51,443 nt of DNA from Anaerolineales bacterium (GTDB lineage: Bacteria > Chloroflexota > Anaerolineae > Anaerolineales > Villigracilaceae). The DNA is taken from positions 872 to 52,314 of the forward strand of contig JAHDWC010000003.1 of the NCBI GenBank assembly GCA_023382575.1, given 5' to 3'. Positions 17,056 through 24,894 of the stretch are shown here, one piece after another. The notes beneath the pieces were generated by a model. That model was given only the letters and a program-made list of their open reading frames with translations. It did not search any database and was not told where the DNA came from. Position 1 is the first letter of the stretch, and each line of letters begins with the position of its first letter. Position numbers and translations under genes: made by a program.

Positions 17056-17997
17056 TTATTCTAAAGCGGCAAAATCTTGCGGATTTCCCAGCGGATAATT
17101 CGTCGCATCTGTAGCGATGCGTTTGACCAACCCACCCAACACGGTGCCAGTTCCAACTTCGACGAAAGAACTAATCCCCATGCCAGACATCAAACGCACC
17201 GAATCGGTCCATTTGACGCGCGATTGCATTTGAGACTTCAGGTCAGCGCGAGCTTCGTCGGCAGATTTTAGGATCGCCGCGTGGACGTTTCCCACCACAG
17301 GAAGTTTCAAATCGTTCATCGCAATTCCATCCACAGCCTGATTCCAATCCGCTTGAATGGACGCCATCAACGGAGAATGCGCGGCAATGCTCACAGCCAA
17401 AGGCAAAGCGCGTTTCGCGCCAGCCGCTTTTGCCCCCGTCATGGCACGCTCTACAGCAGACTTCGCGCCAGAGATGACAACCTGACCGGGACAATTATCT
17501 TTTGCCACCTGCACGATCTCGTCAGCTGTGCTGGCTTCTGCGCAGACTTTATCCAACGCGGGAATATCCACGCCAAGGATGGCAGCCATGCCACCCGGTG
17601 CGAGTTCGCCGGCACGCTTCATCAGCTCGCCACGCGTGCGGACAAGGCGCAAGCCGTCGGCGAAGGAGAAGACTCCAGCAGCGCACAGAGCTGACAATTC
17701 ACCGAGGGAATGTCCCGCCAGCGCGACAGGTTCAAAGTCGGGATAGAGGCGTGAGAACGCCTCAAATGCCGCCATCGAATGAACGAAAAGGGCAGGCTGG
17801 GTGTTAATCGTATCGTTTAGATCAGCTTCGGGGCCGTTCCACATCAAACCAGAGAAGGACGAGCCAAATAAGGCGTCGGCTTCGTCAAAGAAAGCTTTGG
17901 CGGCTGGGAATATTTCTGCCAGTTCTTTGCCCATTCCAACCGTTTGCGAGCCCTGTCCGGGAAATAAAAATGCTGTGTTTTTCGCTTCGAGTTTCAT
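17056..17997 (-). CDS. fabD: Malonyl-CoA:acyl carrier protein transacylase
   Basis: FabD loads malonyl groups onto acyl carrier protein for fatty-acid synthesis. The 313-residue protein shows the N-terminal FLFPGQGSQ, the nucleophile elbow GHSLGE (active Ser), and the catalytic His in SIAAHSPLM. Length and motif order match the family. GGAGG lies upstream of the ATG. It follows rpmF on the same strand, but a terminator hairpin separates them, so some transcripts probably end before it. Confidence 0.96.
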   Translation of the reverse strand: MKLEAKNTAFLFPGQGSQTVGMGKELAEIFPAAKAFFDEADALFGSSFSGLMWNGPEADLNDTINTQPALFVHSMAAFEAFSRLYPDFEPVALAGHSLGELSALCAAGVFSFADGLRLVRTRGELMKRAGELAPGGMAAILGVDIPALDKVCAEASTADEIVQVAKDNCPGQVVISGAKSAVERAMTGAKAAGAKRALPLAVSIAAHSPLMASIQADWNQAVDGIAMNDLKLPVVGNVHAAILKSADEARADLKSQMQSRVKWTDSVRLMSGMGISSFVEVGTGTVLGGLVKRIATDATNYPLGNPQDFAALE

Positions 17998-18028
17998 ACT
18001 GCCTCCATGTAATACCCCTTAAAACACA

Positions 18029-18055
18029 AACGGGTCGTGAATGTCACGACCCGTT
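18029..18055 (-). terminator. Terminator between rpmF and fabD
   Basis: An 11-bp perfect stem AACGGGTCGTG / CACGACCCGTT is followed on the minus strand by TTGTGTTTT. It sits 14 nt after the rpmF stop and probably limits read-through into fabD. Confidence 0.7.
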
Positions 18056-18068
18056 GCGAAATTGCAGT

Positions 18069-18269
18069 TTATTCGCTGGTTTTCTTTTCTTTTTTGACCT
18101 GAACGACTTCGCGTCCTTTGAAGTAACCGCAATTGGGGCATACGACGTGCGGCAGGCGCTTGTTTCCGCAGTTGGAGCAAACGACAAGGTTCGCAGCGGA
18201 GAGGGCATCCTGCGAACGGCGGCGATCACGGCGTCCCTTGGAATGTTTGCGCTTTGGATGTGGGGTCAT
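18069..18269 (-). CDS. rpmF: 50S ribosomal protein L32
   Basis: A 66-residue basic protein starting TPHPKRKHSKGRRDRRRS, with a zinc-ribbon pair CSNCG...CPNCG typical of the zinc-binding form of L32. The Lys-rich tail is normal. I chose the ATG at 18269 because GGAGA lies 7 nt upstream and this gives the standard L32 N terminus; an upstream in-frame ATG at 18290 would add seven atypical residues. It is driven by a near-consensus promoter at 18,342-18,370. Confidence 0.97.
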   Translation of the reverse strand: MTPHPKRKHSKGRRDRRRSQDALSAANLVVCSNCGNKRLPHVVCPNCGYFKGREVVQVKKEKKTSE

Positions 18270-18294
18270 GAAACTTTCTCCTTTATACATACAT

Positions 18295-18316
18295 CAGACG
18301 GGCACTAGCCCGTCTG
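18295..18316 (-). promoter_or_regulatory. Leader hairpin of rpmF
   Basis: A 9-bp perfect stem CAGACGGGC / GCCCGTCTG with a 4-nt loop lies inside the rpmF 5' leader, ending 25 nt before the start codon. It could be an autoregulatory protein-binding site. No T run follows on the minus strand, so it is not a terminator for rpmF. Confidence 0.4.
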
Positions 18317-18341
18317 GATTGGTTTTGAACGAAGCGGGCTG

Positions 18342-18370
18342 ATTATATATGCAGGAGGCAGTGACGTCAA
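18342..18370 (-). promoter_or_regulatory. Promoter of rpmF (TTGACG-N17-TATAAT)
   Basis: On the minus strand, TTGACG (18365-18370) and a perfect TATAAT (18342-18347) are spaced by 17 nt. This is the strongest sigma-70-type promoter of the window. Its -35 lies inside the palindrome TGACGTCA shared with the divergent promoter. Confidence 0.75.
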
Positions 18371-18389
18371 GGCAAAATCAATGTAAAAT
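18361..18389 (+). promoter_or_regulatory. Divergent promoter of the phosphatase gene
   Basis: GTGACG (18361-18366), 17 nt, then TAAAAT (18384-18389). The start codon follows 7 nt later, which predicts a leaderless mRNA. It overlaps the rpmF promoter through TGACGTCA (18362-18369). Confidence 0.55.
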
Positions 18390-18396
18390 CCACTTC

Positions 18397-19104
18397 ATGG
18401 AGCTTCAAATCGCGGTCGCAAAAATCAACAAGTACGCGGTATCCGAAAGTGGCGACACGCTCGAGGTGATCGAGCGTCCCACAGGCGGGCTTTCGGTGGT
18501 GTTGGCAGACGGGCAGACCAGCGGGCGCGGCGCGAAAGCCGTCTCGATGATGGTCGTCCGCAAAGTGATCGGCTTGATCGCCGAAGGCGTCCGTGATGGG
18601 GCTGCCGCCCGCGCCGCATCTGACGCGCTGTTTGCGGATCGTGCCGGGAAAGTGACCTGCACCCTGAACATTGCTTCGGTCGATCTGCACAGCAAGACCA
18701 TCGTGCTGACGCGCAACAATCCCGCGCCGATGTTTATCTGTCGCGGCGAAGAGATCGATATGCACAACGAGGACAGCATTTCGTTGGGCACATCTCGCAA
18801 TGTCCGTCCGGTCATCACCGAGTTGGGGCTTGAATCTGGCTTGACCATCGTCATCTTCAGCGATGGCATCTCTCACGCCGGAGAACGACGCGGTCAGCCT
18901 TTGGATGTGCGTCAGACCATCCGCTCGATGATGGAAGATCAGGACCCGCATCCGCAGGAGATCGCAGATACGCTGCTCCAGCAAGCCATGCGTCTCGATG
19001 ACAATCGTCCTGCAGACGATATCAGTGTGGTGGTTCTCAAAGTCACCACCCGTGGCGGCGATGATGTACGGCGCATGTCGGTAAGGCTGCCCATCAATGC
19101 GTAA
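18397..19104 (+). CDS. PP2C/SpoIIE-like phosphatase
   Basis: A 235-residue single-domain protein resembling the PPM/SpoIIE fold: early VLADGQTSGRGAKAVS (metal-binding Asp-Gly), central TRNNPAPMF, LGTSRNVRP, then IVIFSDGISHAG and late RPADDISVVVLK with the paired Asp. Bacterial relatives (SpoIIE, RsbU/RsbX type) dephosphorylate Ser/Thr residues on regulators. No sensor domain or membrane segment is attached. I chose the ATG at 18397 rather than the upstream in-frame one at 18349 because the latter lies inside the promoter region. The next gene overlaps its end by 8 nt, so they are coupled. Confidence 0.82.
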   Translation: MELQIAVAKINKYAVSESGDTLEVIERPTGGLSVVLADGQTSGRGAKAVSMMVVRKVIGLIAEGVRDGAAARAASDALFADRAGKVTCTLNIASVDLHSKTIVLTRNNPAPMFICRGEEIDMHNEDSISLGTSRNVRPVITELGLESGLTIVIFSDGISHAGERRGQPLDVRQTIRSMMEDQDPHPQEIADTLLQQAMRLDDNRPADDISVVVLKVTTRGGDDVRRMSVRLPINA

Positions 19105-20155
19105 ACAACGCCTCGCAGACAGACATCAATGGCGGCATTTTCAAGCGTCCCTGCGCGATACTGCCATTTTGCTGCGCGAGTTTCGGACACCACTCTTATG
19201 GTTTTCAATTGCTGTCATCGGCGGGGGCTTGTTATATGACTTTATCTCCAACATCGTCAACGAACCGATTTCCAGCCTGGCAGAATCTATTTACATTGTT
19301 CTGATCGCTACTTTTTTACAACCTGCCAATCGCGATTTTCCGCAACACCTATCTTTACAGATCTTTCACTTCGTCATGCCGCTGGTCGGTGTGATTCTGC
19401 TTGCCCAAGGGCTTGCCGACTTTGGAAGTCTGCTCTTCAATCGCAAATCCCGCAACAAGGAATGGGAAATGGCTGTCGCATCCACATTGAAAAATCACAT
19501 CATCCTCGTCGGGCTGGGACATCTCGGTTACCGCGTCGCATTGAAATTGCATGAAATGGGTGAAAATCTCGCCATCATCGAACTCAGCACCAATGCCGAT
19601 ACGATCAACGAAGTCCGCAATTGGGGGCTGCCCGTCATCCACGACGATGCCACCCGTCCGTCCGTGTTGGAAGCGGCCAATATTCAAAAGGCACGCGCCA
19701 TCATTATGGCCAGTCAAAACGATGCGATGAATTTGCAGATCGCGCTCAAAGCGCGCGGTTTGAATCCGAACATCCAGGTGGTCGTTCGCATCTTCGACGA
19801 CGATTTCGCACATGCCCTACAAGATCAATTTGGTTTCATCGCATTGAGCGCTACCGAAATGGCGGCACCTGTTTTTGCCGCTGCCGCCGCCGGCGTGGAT
19901 GTGACCAATCCCATCTCGGTGGAAGGTCAACTGCTGAGCCTTGCCCGCCTGACCATCTCTAAGGATGCGCCTTTTTCCACGCAAACCATCGGATATGTGG
20001 AAGACAATTATCATCTCAATGTCGTCTTGCATCGCCGTAACAGCCATTCTGAAATGCACCCCACCGACAAGACCCAACTTCACCCCGGAGATGTCATCGC
20101 AATTTTGGGCGGACCCGAGCAACTGAACAGAATCCTTCACGATAATGGATCCTGA
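19097..20155 (+). CDS. TrkA-N (RCK) domain membrane protein, potassium-channel-like
   Basis: A 352-residue protein. Two hydrophobic helices (about residues 33-50 and 90-112) flank a re-entrant-like segment SIYIVLIATF. A Rossmann NAD-binding RCK domain (about 133-255) begins HIILVGLGHLGYR, and an RCK_C domain extends to the end. The layout is that of two-helix potassium channels, but no TVGYG-type selectivity filter is present, so potassium conduction is doubtful. It overlaps the phosphatase gene (8 nt) and the P-loop gene (11 nt), indicating one translation-coupled unit. Confidence 0.82.
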   Translation: MRKQRLADRHQWRHFQASLRDTAILLREFRTPLLWFSIAVIGGGLLYDFISNIVNEPISSLAESIYIVLIATFLQPANRDFPQHLSLQIFHFVMPLVGVILLAQGLADFGSLLFNRKSRNKEWEMAVASTLKNHIILVGLGHLGYRVALKLHEMGENLAIIELSTNADTINEVRNWGLPVIHDDATRPSVLEAANIQKARAIIMASQNDAMNLQIALKARGLNPNIQVVVRIFDDDFAHALQDQFGFIALSATEMAAPVFAAAAAGVDVTNPISVEGQLLSLARLTISKDAPFSTQTIGYVEDNYHLNVVLHRRNSHSEMHPTDKTQLHPGDVIAILGGPEQLNRILHDNGS

Positions 20156-20507
20156 CCTATCTGCAATTTTGATCGGTGTTGTCGGTCCGTGTGGCTCGGG
20201 GAAATCCACGCTCATCACGGGGTTGGAAAAACGCGGCTATCGCTGCCGTCACATTGCGCAGGAACATTCCTACGTCAAAACCATGTGGAAGGTCATCAGC
20301 AAACCAACCCTGCTCATCTTCTTACAATCTTCATTTGAAAATTCCACAGCGCGGCGCAAACTAAATTGGACGCACGCTGATTACGAAGAGCAACAAAACC
20401 GACTCTCACACGCGCTTGAAAATGCAGACCTGATCATCAATACCGATAATGTCGATGAAGAAGGTGTTTTGCGGCAGGCATTGGACTTTCTCAAAGACAA
20501 GGTCTAG
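20145..20507 (+). CDS. Small P-loop NTPase / kinase-like protein
   Basis: A 120-residue protein starting with a Walker A motif GPCGSGKST (residues 14-22) and otherwise resembling the compact nucleotide-kinase fold (late DLIINTDN). Substrate unknown. Its start lies inside the end of the TrkA-N gene, so the three genes from 18,397 form a tight unit. It is too short for a typical complete nucleoside monophosphate kinase with lid. Confidence 0.75.
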   Translation: MDPDLSAILIGVVGPCGSGKSTLITGLEKRGYRCRHIAQEHSYVKTMWKVISKPTLLIFLQSSFENSTARRKLNWTHADYEEQQNRLSHALENADLIINTDNVDEEGVLRQALDFLKDKV

Positions 20508-20601
20508 CGCCTCTCTCCACCCTGTAGGTTGGTCGCTTCCTGTGTAGAATCAGCCTCCCCGTAGAGGTTGACGCGCCTGCCCAAAAAATCTTCATTGGGA
20601 G

Positions 20602-20633
20602 TATAATGGCGTCCGCGCCAGCCACAGGCTGGC
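20602..20633 (+). promoter_or_regulatory. Candidate secD promoter -10 and leader hairpin
   Basis: A perfect TATAAT (20602-20607) is followed by a 7-bp hairpin GCCAGCC / GGCTGGC (20617-20633) and ATTTT, then the secD ribosome site. The -35 is unclear. The hairpin is short and could weakly terminate or shape the leader. Confidence 0.4.
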
Positions 20634-20660
20634 ATTTTCGTGGATGGAGATATTTATCGC

Positions 20661-22019
20661 ATGATCCGTAATCTAATCAATCGCATCATCCTCATTGTGG
20701 TTGTGGTTGCTCTTGCGCTTTGGGTGGACTTTAGCAGCCAGATCGAGATCCTCAACCCGGTGACCGATGAGCCCCTTTTCTCTCGTAACCTTGAACCCCG
20801 CCTCGGTTTGGACCTGCAGGGCGGCTTGCAAGTTCTGCTCGAAGCCGATGTTCCTGCTGACCAGCAGATCGATGCGGCTTCGATGGAAATTGCCCGCGAC
20901 ATTGTTCAACAGCGTACTGATGCCCTTGGCGTAAACGAAAACGTCATTCAAGTCGCAGGAGATCGCCGCATCGTAGGTGAATTCCCAGGGCTGGAAGATA
21001 CCGAATCCGTTCTGGCGACCATTCAACAGACTGGCTTGCTCGAATTTGTGGACACTGGCGATTATGCCCCTGAACCTGGCACGTTCCTCGTCACAGACTA
21101 CAGCCCCACTGGTGAACCTGTCGTCCCCACCGACCCGGAAACTCCCATATATCACACCATCATGACGGGTGCTGATATTGACTCTGTGGGCGTTTCGACA
21201 GATCAGCTTGGGACGTCCTATCAGATCAACTTCGTGCTCAAATCCGATGGCGCGCAGATCTTCGGTCAGCACACGACCAATAACGTCAACAAATACCTGA
21301 CCATCGTATTGGACAAGCAGGTCATTTCCTCGCCCATCATCAATGACCCCATCACTGGCGGACAGGGAACCATCAGCGGCAACTTCTCACCAGAAGAAGC
21401 CAATGCCTTTGCGATTCAACTGCGGTATGGCTCGCTTCCAATTCCGCTCAAGATCGTCGAGACCCGTATCATTGGTCCTACCCTTGGTGCAGACTCACTC
21501 AACAAGAGTCTGGTGGCTGGTTTGATCGGTATGACCATCGTGGCGCTTTTCATGATCATTTACTATCGGCTGCCCGGTATCGTCGCAGTCATTTCGATCT
21601 TGATCTATGCAACTGTCACCTTTGCTGTCTTCAAGTGGTTCCACTTCACGTTGACGTTGGCAGGTATTGCCGGTTTCCTGCTCAGTACGGGCGCGGCTTT
21701 GGATGCAAACATCCTTATCTTTGAGCGCTTGAAGGAAGAATTACGCAACGGCAAGACTCTCGCGCAAGCCGTTGACCAAGGCTGGACGCGCGCCTGGTCG
21801 TCCATTCGCGACTCCAACCTTGCTGCGATCATCACCTCGCTGATCCTCTTCTGGTTCGGTTCAACGTTTGGCGCCACCATCGTCAAAGGCTTTTCATTGA
21901 CTCTCGCTCTCGGCGTGATGATCTCTCTCTTCACCGCCATTTATGTCACGCGCACACTGCTCGCTCTGTTCCTGCGGTCGTTCAAACCGCAGAACCTCGA
22001 ACGTTGGTTTGGAATCTAA
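20661..22019 (+). CDS. secD: Protein translocase subunit SecD
   Basis: SecD assists the Sec translocon at the membrane, pulling secreted proteins outward with the proton gradient. The 453-residue protein has an N-terminal helix, the family motif GLDLQGG, a large outside domain, and five C-terminal helices including the stretch around ALDANILIFERLKEE. I chose the ATG at 20661 over the GTG at 20640 because GGAG lies about 11 nt upstream and the shorter form begins at the first helix. secF follows 24 nt later. Confidence 0.96.
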   Translation: MIRNLINRIILIVVVVALALWVDFSSQIEILNPVTDEPLFSRNLEPRLGLDLQGGLQVLLEADVPADQQIDAASMEIARDIVQQRTDALGVNENVIQVAGDRRIVGEFPGLEDTESVLATIQQTGLLEFVDTGDYAPEPGTFLVTDYSPTGEPVVPTDPETPIYHTIMTGADIDSVGVSTDQLGTSYQINFVLKSDGAQIFGQHTTNNVNKYLTIVLDKQVISSPIINDPITGGQGTISGNFSPEEANAFAIQLRYGSLPIPLKIVETRIIGPTLGADSLNKSLVAGLIGMTIVALFMIIYYRLPGIVAVISILIYATVTFAVFKWFHFTLTLAGIAGFLLSTGAALDANILIFERLKEELRNGKTLAQAVDQGWTRAWSSIRDSNLAAIITSLILFWFGSTFGATIVKGFSLTLALGVMISLFTAIYVTRTLLALFLRSFKPQNLERWFGI

Positions 22020-22043
22020 GCCGGCGCGCCAAGGAATTTCGAT

Positions 22044-22961
22044 ATGATTGATATTCTCAGTAAACGATATTTATACTTCCTGCTTTCGCTCATCGTGATC
22101 ATCCCAGGGCTGATCTTCCTCGCCATTGACGGGTTGCCGCTCTCCATTGACTTCACAGGCGGAAGTTTGCTCGAAGTCCAGTTCGAGGAGGGGAAAAGCC
22201 TCACAACAGCAGACATCGTCTCGTTATATGAAGATGCGGGCATTGGGGATGCCCAAGTCACCACCACAGAGACGGGTACGCTGGTAATCCGTTCCTCCTT
22301 CCTCACCAATGAAGTCCGCGACCTGATCTTGACCGCCATGAACGAGACAGTTGGCTCTCAAGTAAACGTGATCCAATTCGATAGCGTGGGCCCGAGCATT
22401 GGTGCGCAGGTGGCTTCACGTGCGGCGCTGGCGGTTGGTGTGGCTGCTTTGGGCGTGATCATTTACATCACGCTTGCCTTCCGCAAAGTTCAGAATGCCT
22501 TCCGATATGGCATCTGCGCCATCATTGCGATGGTCCATGATGTGGCGGTGGTTTTCAGCGTCGCTGGGATCGGCGCGCGCTTCTTCGATTGGCAAATGGA
22601 TGCGCTTTTCCTCACCGCGCTTTTGACCGTGATCGGTTTTTCGGTGCAGGATAAAGTGGTGGTGTTTGACCGCATCCGCGAAAACGCCAACCTGCTGCGC
22701 AAATTGGAATATGAAAAACTCGTCAACCATTCCATCGTGCAGACGCTTCAGCGTTCCATCAACACCCAGTTAATGACTGTGGAATTTCTCCTGCTGGCGC
22801 TGGCGCTGTTCGGCGGGGTCACACTTCAGGAATTCGCCGTCATCTTGCTCGTCGGACTCCTGAGCGGAACCTACTCCTCGATCTTCGTTGCAGCTCCCAT
22901 CCTCGTCCTATGGGAGAAGCGCGAGTGGCAAACCTGGTTCGGACGCGGCGCAAACGCCTAA
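22044..22961 (+). CDS. secF: Protein translocase subunit SecF
   Basis: The partner of SecD. The 305-residue protein has the N-terminal helix, the SecF motif SIDFTGGSLLE, then five helices with QDKVVVFDRIREN and RSINTQLMT. Length and arrangement are standard. It is co-transcribed with secD and is closed by a strong terminator 4 nt after the stop. Confidence 0.96.
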   Translation: MIDILSKRYLYFLLSLIVIIPGLIFLAIDGLPLSIDFTGGSLLEVQFEEGKSLTTADIVSLYEDAGIGDAQVTTTETGTLVIRSSFLTNEVRDLILTAMNETVGSQVNVIQFDSVGPSIGAQVASRAALAVGVAALGVIIYITLAFRKVQNAFRYGICAIIAMVHDVAVVFSVAGIGARFFDWQMDALFLTALLTVIGFSVQDKVVVFDRIRENANLLRKLEYEKLVNHSIVQTLQRSINTQLMTVEFLLLALALFGGVTLQEFAVILLVGLLSGTYSSIFVAAPILVLWEKREWQTWFGRGANA

Positions 22962-22964
22962 ATC

Positions 22965-22993
22965 AAAAGGACGCTGAAATTCAGCGTCCTTTT
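22965..22993 (+). terminator. Terminator of secDF
   Basis: A 13-bp stem AAAAGGACGCTGA / TCAGCGTCCTTTT with a 3-nt loop and trailing Ts, directly after secF. Confidence 0.85.
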
Positions 22994-23004
22994 TTCTTAA
23001 TCTC

Positions 23005-23742
23005 ATGACAGAATCCCTCTCTCTTTTTATTCATGCTTTTATCATCGGAATTTCCATCGCCGCGCCAGTCGGACCGATTGGCGTGCTATGCATCCGCCGC
23101 ACGCTCGCAAACGGCAAGTTGGCTGGTTTTCTTTCGGGCATGGGCGCCGCCAGCGCAGACATGGTCTATGGTGCGATTGCCGCGTTTGGCATCAGCGCCA
23201 TCACAACTGTCCTCATCGACAATGCCTTTTGGCTTCGTCTGTTCGGGGGCGGATTTCTGTTTTATCTTGGCGTCAAAACATTTTTAGAAAAACCCGCCGA
23301 GCAAGCCGCTCAAGCCAGGCAAGGCGGACTGTTTAGCATGTATCTATCCACTTTTTTGCTGACCATCACCAACCCGATGACGATCATCTCGTTTGCCGCC
23401 ATCTTCGCCAGCACCATGATCGGGCAGGAGGTCGGCTCACCGCTTGTGATGGTGGCTGGTGTTTTCGCAGGTTCCGCCGCCTGGTGGATGACCCTCAGCC
23501 TTGGCGTGGGCATGTTTCGCGAACGGCTCACCCCCAAGCACATGGCATGGATCAACCGCCTCTCTGGGGCTATCATCATCGCTTTTGGAATGTACGCACT
23601 ATTTGGTCAAAGTTATAAGGCAAAGGCAAGGATGATGTCATTGACATTGGTTCCGCTCGGACCAGTCTTGATTAAGTCGCCCAACGCTGCAAAAAAGGTA
23701 TACGCATCATTCGCGGACTGGAAACTTTTCCAGTCCATTTGA
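23005..23742 (+). CDS. LysE-family amino-acid exporter
   Basis: A 245-residue protein with six predicted helices and the family start SIAAPVGPIGVLCIRR, plus TNPMTIISFAAIFA in the middle. LysE/RhtB proteins export amino acids or related metabolites. Family members usually end near residue 210, and here the fold ends around GMYALFGQSYK. The last 35 or so residues are translated from DNA that on the other strand encodes the C terminus of the glycerate kinase. The extension may therefore be a non-conserved tail. Confidence 0.88.
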   Translation: MTESLSLFIHAFIIGISIAAPVGPIGVLCIRRTLANGKLAGFLSGMGAASADMVYGAIAAFGISAITTVLIDNAFWLRLFGGGFLFYLGVKTFLEKPAEQAAQARQGGLFSMYLSTFLLTITNPMTIISFAAIFASTMIGQEVGSPLVMVAGVFAGSAAWWMTLSLGVGMFRERLTPKHMAWINRLSGAIIIAFGMYALFGQSYKAKARMMSLTLVPLGPVLIKSPNAAKKVYASFADWKLFQSI

Positions 23743-24893
23743 AGCGCCTCTGCCCTGTGAGCAGTTTCCCCTGTCACCACAGCACCAGCCGCGTCTGTGG
23801 GTCCATCTTCCCCATCGGTGGCAATCGAAAGCAATAAGACGTCTTTTAGCCCAGCCAACTCCCCCACAGCACCCAACACAACCTCTTGATTTCTACCTCC
23901 TCTGCCATTTCCAGCGAGTGTGACTGTCGTCTCGCCGCCTGCTAACAAACAAAATGGACGAGGTCGGCTGTTCATGTCAGATTTCAAGCGCCGCGCCATT
24001 TCCTTGCCAACATCTCGCGCCTCGCCTTGAAGGTTTGAGTTGACAATTTCCGCATAGAATCCATGCGCCAGTAAGTGGCTACGCGCAGTCCCCAAGGCAA
24101 TTGAGTTACTGCCCACAAGGTGATTTTGAACTGTACTAAATTTGGGGTTATCAGGCTTGGCAGTCTCACGTAAAGCAGGGATGACCGAAGCCGGGATTTT
24201 GTCCTTCAATTCGTATTTTTCAATGATGGATAACACGTCCGCATACGTTGTAGGATCAGGAGCCGTCGGGCCTGAGGCAATCGCCTCAAGCGAATCTCCA
24301 ACGACATCTGAGAGAATGAGGCTGATGACCTGCGCTCCATTGGAAAGCTCCACCAACCCACCGCCTTTCAAGCGATCAAGGTGACGACGCAATGTGTTTA
24401 TCTCATCGATCCGTGCGCCGCATTTCAGGAGTTCAGATGTGAGAATTTGCAAATCTCCCAGCGAAATCAGCGGCGCGGACATCAATGCAGAGCCGCCGCC
24501 TGAAATAAGGCAAACCAGCAAGTCGTCTTTTGTCAGACGGGATAGAAATTCCATGGCGGAAGTCCCTGCACGCAGGCTGGACTCTCCGGGAATGGGATGA
24601 TCTCCCAGAATAACCGTAGCAGATTCAACGGTCAGAGGAGAAGCGTATTTTGTAATGACGAGTGCATCCGTCAATGTCAATCCGTCCGCCAGGGCATTTG
24701 TCATTGCACAGGCGGCTTTTCCCAAGCCTAAAACGAATTTTCGTTTGTCGGGCAGAGGATGCTCGCGCAAATATTTTTTGACTGCCGCGCCTGGATGGAT
24801 AGCATCGAAAGCCGCTGCCAATGCACGCCGAATGGTTTCATCGAACGGAGATGCGCGAAGCGATGCGGTGGAAAATCTTGACGGTTCGAACAC
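23613..24893 (-). CDS. Glycerate 2-kinase (GckA/MOFRL type)
   Basis: A 426-residue protein of the DUF4147-MOFRL family, which phosphorylates glycerate to 2-phosphoglycerate. Visible features are GLGKAACAMTNAL, LISGGGSALM, the segment SGPTAPDPTTYADVL, the GGETTVT loop and NGRGGRNQE, ending GPSGTNVNDIILAF. I chose the GTG at 24893, 1 nt after the stop of the diguanylate cyclase gene. The longer in-frame ATG form would overlap that gene by 110 nt and add a non-family N terminus. Its 3' end overlaps the LysE gene by 130 bp. Confidence 0.9.
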   Translation of the reverse strand: MFEPSRFSTASLRASPFDETIRRALAAAFDAIHPGAAVKKYLREHPLPDKRKFVLGLGKAACAMTNALADGLTLTDALVITKYASPLTVESATVILGDHPIPGESSLRAGTSAMEFLSRLTKDDLLVCLISGGGSALMSAPLISLGDLQILTSELLKCGARIDEINTLRRHLDRLKGGGLVELSNGAQVISLILSDVVGDSLEAIASGPTAPDPTTYADVLSIIEKYELKDKIPASVIPALRETAKPDNPKFSTVQNHLVGSNSIALGTARSHLLAHGFYAEIVNSNLQGEARDVGKEMARRLKSDMNSRPRPFCLLAGGETTVTLAGNGRGGRNQEVVLGAVGELAGLKDVLLLSIATDGEDGPTDAAGAVVTGETAHRAEALQMDWKSFQSANDAYTFFAALGDLIKTGPSGTNVNDIILAFAL

Positions 24894-24894
24894 G

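Noticed and set aside
18362-18369. TGACGTCA as a cyclic-AMP-response site of eukaryotic type
   Set aside because: This regulator class is not bacterial; the palindrome is explained by two overlapping -35 boxes.
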